NCBI GenBank assembly: GCA_049323915.1
Contig: JBMOPC010000069.1
Location: forward strand, 18,575-82,574
Length of the DNA stretch: 64,000 bases
Direction of reading: 5' to 3'
DNA from: BRHc4a sp049323915
GTDB lineage: Bacteria > Bacillota > Desulfotomaculia > Desulfotomaculales > Desulfocucumaceae
Position numbers and translations under genes: made by a program. The notes beneath the pieces are model-generated. The model worked only from the letters and a program-made list of their open reading frames with translations. It ran no database searches and was not told where the DNA came from. Of the stretch, positions 61,342 through 64,000 are shown piece after piece (positions within the stretch are counted from its first letter, which is position 1; each line of letters starts with the position of its first letter).

Positions 61342-61369
61342 ATTTCTAAAACTTTCGAAGTGATCGCTT

Positions 61370-61681
61370 ATGGAAGAACTGGCAAATATCTTCAAGGCCC
61401 TCTCCAACAAACATCGCCTGATCATTTTTCACGAACTGCTCCACCACGAAGGTCTGCACATCGCTGGAAGCAACCTCGCCTGTTGCGGCCGACAACACGG
61501 CGAAGGCAGTTGCTGTGTGGGCGACCTGGGCAGAAAAGTGGACCTGGCCGCATCTACCACCTCGCACCACATCAAGGAACTGAAAAACGCCGGGCTGATC
61601 GATATCAAGCGGGAAGGAAGTTACCTCTATTGCTCAGTAAATAAAAAGACATGGCAAAAGGTTTTGGATTTTTTTAAGTAA
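61370..61681 (+). CDS. ArsR/SmtB-family metal-responsive repressor
   Basis: 103-residue winged-helix regulator: EELANIFKALSNKHRLIIFHELL, then ACCGRQHGEGSCCVGDL, then STTSHHIKELKNAGLIDIKREGSYLYC. The recognition helix is ASTTSHHIKEL. Two Cys-Cys pairs plus a histidine in the alpha-3 region replace the ELCVCDL of ArsR and would form a metal site. It probably represses its own promoter and possibly the divergent leader E and the downstream Cys/His-rich gene. Metal identity (Zn, Cd, As, Ni, Co) is not decidable by eye. Confidence 0.9.
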   Translation: MEELANIFKALSNKHRLIIFHELLHHEGLHIAGSNLACCGRQHGEGSCCVGDLGRKVDLAASTTSHHIKELKNAGLIDIKREGSYLYCSVNKKTWQKVLDFFK

Positions 61682-61694
61682 AAATTTGGCCTTC

Positions 61695-61780
61695 TATTTC
61701 TATAGTACTAGAAATATTGAATACCTTAACTGTAAATAGTACTGTCAAGATGGAACACCATTTTTTGCCCGGCCGGGCAA
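61695..61780. promoter_or_regulatory. Palindromes between ArsR gene and Cys/His-rich gene
   Basis: Two elements: an imperfect palindrome TTTCTATAGTACTAGAAA (about 61695-61712) with a second TAGTACT at 61737, and a perfect 16-base palindrome TTGCCCGGCCGGGCAA (61765-61780). The AT-rich element fits the size and symmetry of an ArsR-family operator; the GC-rich one has no T-run after it on the plus strand and would sit in the 5' leader of the small gene. Confidence 0.5.
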
Positions 61781-61821
61781 TATGGAAAAATATTCTCAAT
61801 GGATGAAAGGAGGATAATCCC

Positions 61822-61995
61822 ATGTGCTGTCAGAACACCAGGTCCAACAGCTGCTGCCAACCCGTAACAGAGGACAAAAAGCAGGATTCCTGCTGCCATC
61901 CGCACCCGCACGATCACGTGCAGGAAGGCTGCTGTTCCGACGACCATCACCACCACGAATCCGACTGCTGCCGCCCCAAAAACTGTTGCCACTAA
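61822..61995 (+). CDS. 57-residue Cys/His-rich protein with six Cys-Cys pairs
   Basis: Starts MCCQNTRSNSCCQPVT and ends RPKNCCH. Of 57 residues, 12 are Cys arranged as six CC pairs and 9 are His, four of them in one HHHH run and others as HPHPHDH. It has AGGAGG at 61809 with good spacing and an uninterrupted frame. I know no family with this pattern; by composition it is a metallothionein-like chelator or metal chaperone. It follows the ArsR gene by 140 bases on the same strand and precedes converging minus-strand genes. Because it is short, automatic annotation may have missed it. Confidence 0.85.
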   Translation: MCCQNTRSNSCCQPVTEDKKQDSCCHPHPHDHVQEGCCSDDHHHHESDCCRPKNCCH

Positions 61996-62097
61996 ATGAT
62001 TGAACCAAAGGAAATGCCGTCCCGCCAAAACAAATTGGCGCAGGGCGGCATCCTTTCGTTAAACCGGTCTGAGAATCATCCGCCTGCTTTATCTTCA

Positions 62098-62502
62098 TTA
62101 ATCGCCAAAACCGATCATCTCTTTCATATACCGTTTTCGAAAGGGCTCAAAATCAAAGTAAAAATCCAGTGTTTTGGCTTGGAAGTCCACGCGGCTTTCC
62201 CCGTCCCTCTCGAACAGCAGGATCCCTCCCTTGATTACCCGGTACCGGAAAGAAAGGGGGGCGCAGTTTAGTACTCTTACGTCCACTGGGTACTTTAGAG
62301 CATCTTCAACTTTAATCTCTATTTCTATTTCATAGTCTATTATCCTGTCTCTCAACACTTCTTCCCTTAAATATAAAGCAATGTCGATATCCCTGAATTC
62401 TTTTCCGCAGGTGAATGATCCGTGGATGTAAGCAAAAAGAATCTCCGGCAGGCCCGCCATGGTGAGACCTGCGCTATTGCGCCGTTTTAATCCGTAATGC
62501 AT
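62098..62502 (-). CDS. Minimal nucleotidyltransferase (MNT) domain protein
   Basis: 134 residues: AYIHGSFTCGKEFRDIDIALYL carries the GSF...DxD polymerase-beta-type motif, and VDVRVLNCAPLSFRYRVIKGGILLFERD is the usual C-terminal part. MNT proteins often antagonise HEPN ribonucleases in toxin-antitoxin pairs, but no HEPN gene adjoins it. The N-terminus before the motif is short, so a start at the second Met (MAGLPEILF, 62460) is possible. A decayed homologue is at 43.4-43.8 kb. Confidence 0.8.
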   Translation of the reverse strand: MHYGLKRRNSAGLTMAGLPEILFAYIHGSFTCGKEFRDIDIALYLREEVLRDRIIDYEIEIEIKVEDALKYPVDVRVLNCAPLSFRYRVIKGGILLFERDGESRVDFQAKTLDFYFDFEPFRKRYMKEMIGFGD

Positions 62503-62529
62503 TGAAATAATATTAGCATATCGCTAAAG

Positions 62530-63282
62530 TCAAGACAATGTATCAGGCTCAATAATCCCGGTTTTCAGCTTCCTCCGGAAGCGCTTTAAAATTTTTATAA
62601 AACCGGCCCCAAAGAGAAGATAAAAGGCGGCGTTCCCCGCGGCGTGGAAGGTGTCGAACCAGAGGCTGGCGGCATAGGCGGCCGTAAAGGACTGCCAGTT
62701 CAGGGGCTGGATGAAGGCCGTCCAGAACCACAGGTTCATGATCCAGCCGAAAAAATAGCCCCAGATAAAACTGAAAACCGACATGCCCCTGGTCCCGATG
62801 CCGGGACAAATTGTTTTTATAACACCGGCCGAGGTGCCGGCCAGCCCCCAGGCAAACATCTGCCACGGCGTCCACGGGCCCTGCCCCAGGAAAAAGTTGG
62901 AGACCAGGGCCGCCGTGGACCCCACCATAAACCCTGCCCGGGGGCCGAACACAAAACCGGAAACAATCACCATAAACGTGGTGGGCTGTACGTTGGGCAG
63001 CGCGGCGAAAGGGACGCGCCCCACGGCGGCGACAGCGCCCAGCACGGCAATGAGGGCTATTTCCCGGGACGAGACCCTGCCCTGCTCAAATCCCCAGTAA
63101 AAAAAAGCTAAGGCTATCAGCATTATTTCCGCCGAAAGCAGCCCCCAACCCTGCCTGGCCACGAAATTGTCCTGTTTTATGCCGGCAAACAGCAGCCCCA
63201 GGATAATGATCAAAAAAAGGGGGAAAAGGAATTTATGCGCGGAATTCGTCCTGTCACCGGAAGCGCCTTTAAACATACCCAT
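62530..63282 (-). CDS. ECF transporter substrate-binding (S) component
   Basis: 250-residue membrane protein, six or seven helices, with VQPTTFMVIVSGFVFGPRAG and GSTAALVSNFFLGQGPWTPWQM, the strongest shared features of CbrT/vitamin-type S components. N-terminal 50 residues add an extra hydrophobic segment. The substrate is likely a vitamin or its precursor; a corrinoid precursor fits the region but is inferred. The ATPase gene lies four bases upstream. Confidence 0.8.
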   Translation of the reverse strand: MGMFKGASGDRTNSAHKFLFPLFLIIILGLLFAGIKQDNFVARQGWGLLSAEIMLIALAFFYWGFEQGRVSSREIALIAVLGAVAAVGRVPFAALPNVQPTTFMVIVSGFVFGPRAGFMVGSTAALVSNFFLGQGPWTPWQMFAWGLAGTSAGVIKTICPGIGTRGMSVFSFIWGYFFGWIMNLWFWTAFIQPLNWQSFTAAYAASLWFDTFHAAGNAAFYLLFGAGFIKILKRFRRKLKTGIIEPDTLS

Positions 63283-63285
63283 CCC

Positions 63286-64000
63286 TCATTTCAATGTGCC
63301 GGCCCGGGCAACTGTTTTACCGGCTAGCAGCGGCCCGATGCTTTCCACGGCATCGTCAAAGGTCAGTACTCCGTCGCAGAATCCCCTGCACAGCTTGCCG
63401 ATCTGGCTGGTATAAAAAACCGACTGCCCCAAGGTTTCATGCCTGGTACCGTCACTGACTATCCGGCCGGCAAACATCATGATCACCCGCGAGGCATATT
63501 CGGCGGCAAATTCCACGTCATGGGTAACCAGGACCACGCCGGCCCCCGCCGCAGCCCGCCCGGCCAGAAAACTGCCCAGCCCGGCCTTCAGGCGATAGTC
63601 CAGTCCCCGGGTGGGTTCGTCCAGCACCAGGAGTTCCGGCCTGGTCACCAGCACCGAGGCCAGGGCCACCCGCTGCCTCTCCCCGCTGCTCAAATCCCGG
63701 GGGTTAACCCGCCGGTGGCAGCCGATCTGCAGTTCTTCCAGCAGCTCATCAACAATGCCGTCATCCTCCATCCCGAAATTTTTCAGGGTAAACAGCAGCT
63801 CGTCTTCCACGGTGTCCTGAAAGAGATAGTCGTTGGGGTTCTGGGAAAGGTAGGCCACAAGGCGGCCGGGATGCCGCCCCCTGTTTTTACTTATGTCGCT
63901 GCCCTTTGTCAGCACCTTGCCGCGCCCGGGCTGCAGAAGCCCCGCCATGTTCTTCAATAAAGTGGATTTGCCGGCGCCGTTCTCCCCCAGGATAGCCACG
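63286..64000 (-). CDS. ECF transporter ATPase, C-terminal part (cut by window edge)
   Basis: The window holds about 237 codons: Walker A GENGAGKSTLLK, LSSGERQRVALASVL, LLVLDEPTRGLDYR and the switch VLVTHDVEFAAEYASR, with a C-terminal EEV-like dimerisation region seen in ECF A components. The frame runs off the edge upstream of the P-loop. In CbrTUV-like cassettes the ATPase is often a fused double domain, so this may be its second half. Confidence 0.85.
   Translation of the reverse strand, partial: VAILGENGAGKSTLLKNMAGLLQPGRGKVLTKGSDISKNRGRHPGRLVAYLSQNPNDYLFQDTVEDELLFTLKNFGMEDDGIVDELLEELQIGCHRRVNPRDLSSGERQRVALASVLVTRPELLVLDEPTRGLDYRLKAGLGSFLAGRAAAGAGVVLVTHDVEFAAEYASRVIMMFAGRIVSDGTRHETLGQSVFYTSQIGKLCRGFCDGVLTFDDAVESIGPLLAGKTVARAGTLK

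Noticed and set aside
62098..62502. Calling the MNT gene a HEPN/MNT toxin-antitoxin pair.
   Set aside because: No HEPN-type open frame is found on either side; upstream is an ECF gene and downstream converging plus-strand genes.

Overview
The window looks like a chromosome segment of an anaerobic, Gram-positive-type bacterium, most like the Desulfotomaculum/Pelotomaculum group of Firmicutes. This is an inference from strong AGGAGG-type ribosome sites, TTGACA/TATAAT promoters with 17-base spacers, lipobox-bearing binding proteins, copper-amine-oxidase-N surface domains, a stand-alone rubrerythrin and FmdE-family proteins. Nearly everything from 1 to 37 kb and from 43 to 64 kb is on the minus strand. 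I see no insertion sequence, prophage, CRISPR array, rRNA or tRNA.

Regions, left to right: (1) 0-9.7 kb is mostly housekeeping: the start of a thioredoxin reductase, a complete branched-chain amino acid ABC operon (livKHMGF), an MTA phosphorylase-like protein with a methyltransferase, adenylate kinase, and on the plus strand a rubrerythrin and a small unknown protein. (2) 9.7-34.1 kb is a cobalt, corrinoid and metal-chelatase block. Read from a cobalamin riboswitch at about 34.08 kb it holds a radical SAM/SPASM protein, precorrin-8X methylmutase (CbiC), a CobN, fused and single AAA+ chelatase subunits (D and I, the latter with a histidine-rich tail), an ABC-2 exporter, a second CobN, a FecCD/BtuCDF-type importer whose two binding proteins carry copper-amine-oxidase-N modules, a large surface protein, a decayed DUF3842 gene, and CbiM with a PDGLE/CbiN-like partner. 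(3) 34.2-37.3 kb holds a second ABC-2 exporter behind a structured leader. (4) 37.3-43.3 kb is the one long plus-strand operon: a dipeptide/nickel-type ABC transporter with fused ATPases, ending in an FmdE-family gene, preceded by a leader with two competing 5' arms. (5) 43.4-61.3 kb is a minus-strand metal-uptake island: a ZnuABC-like system, a complete NikBCDE-like transporter, three NikA/DppA-like lipoproteins, three class I methyltransferases, a DUF4198-like protein, a Gate-domain membrane protein and a second, divergent FmdE protein. (6) 61.3-64 kb has an ArsR-family regulator with a 57-residue protein containing six Cys-Cys pairs, a minimal nucleotidyltransferase, and the start of an ECF transporter cassette.

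Together, regions 2-6 form almost 55 kb devoted to acquiring transition metals (Co, Ni, Zn or related) and to inserting or handling metal in tetrapyrroles. The most unusual signals are regulatory. Two homologous leaders of about 200 bases (at 37.1-37.3 and 61.05-61.27 kb) each have a clear promoter, a conserved 5' region that matches no riboswitch consensus I know, and an intrinsic terminator. A wider set of terminators with the shared core CCAYGAAGG recurs through the metal genes. Start sites were moved from the longest frame where a better ribosome site was visible; each such case is noted.
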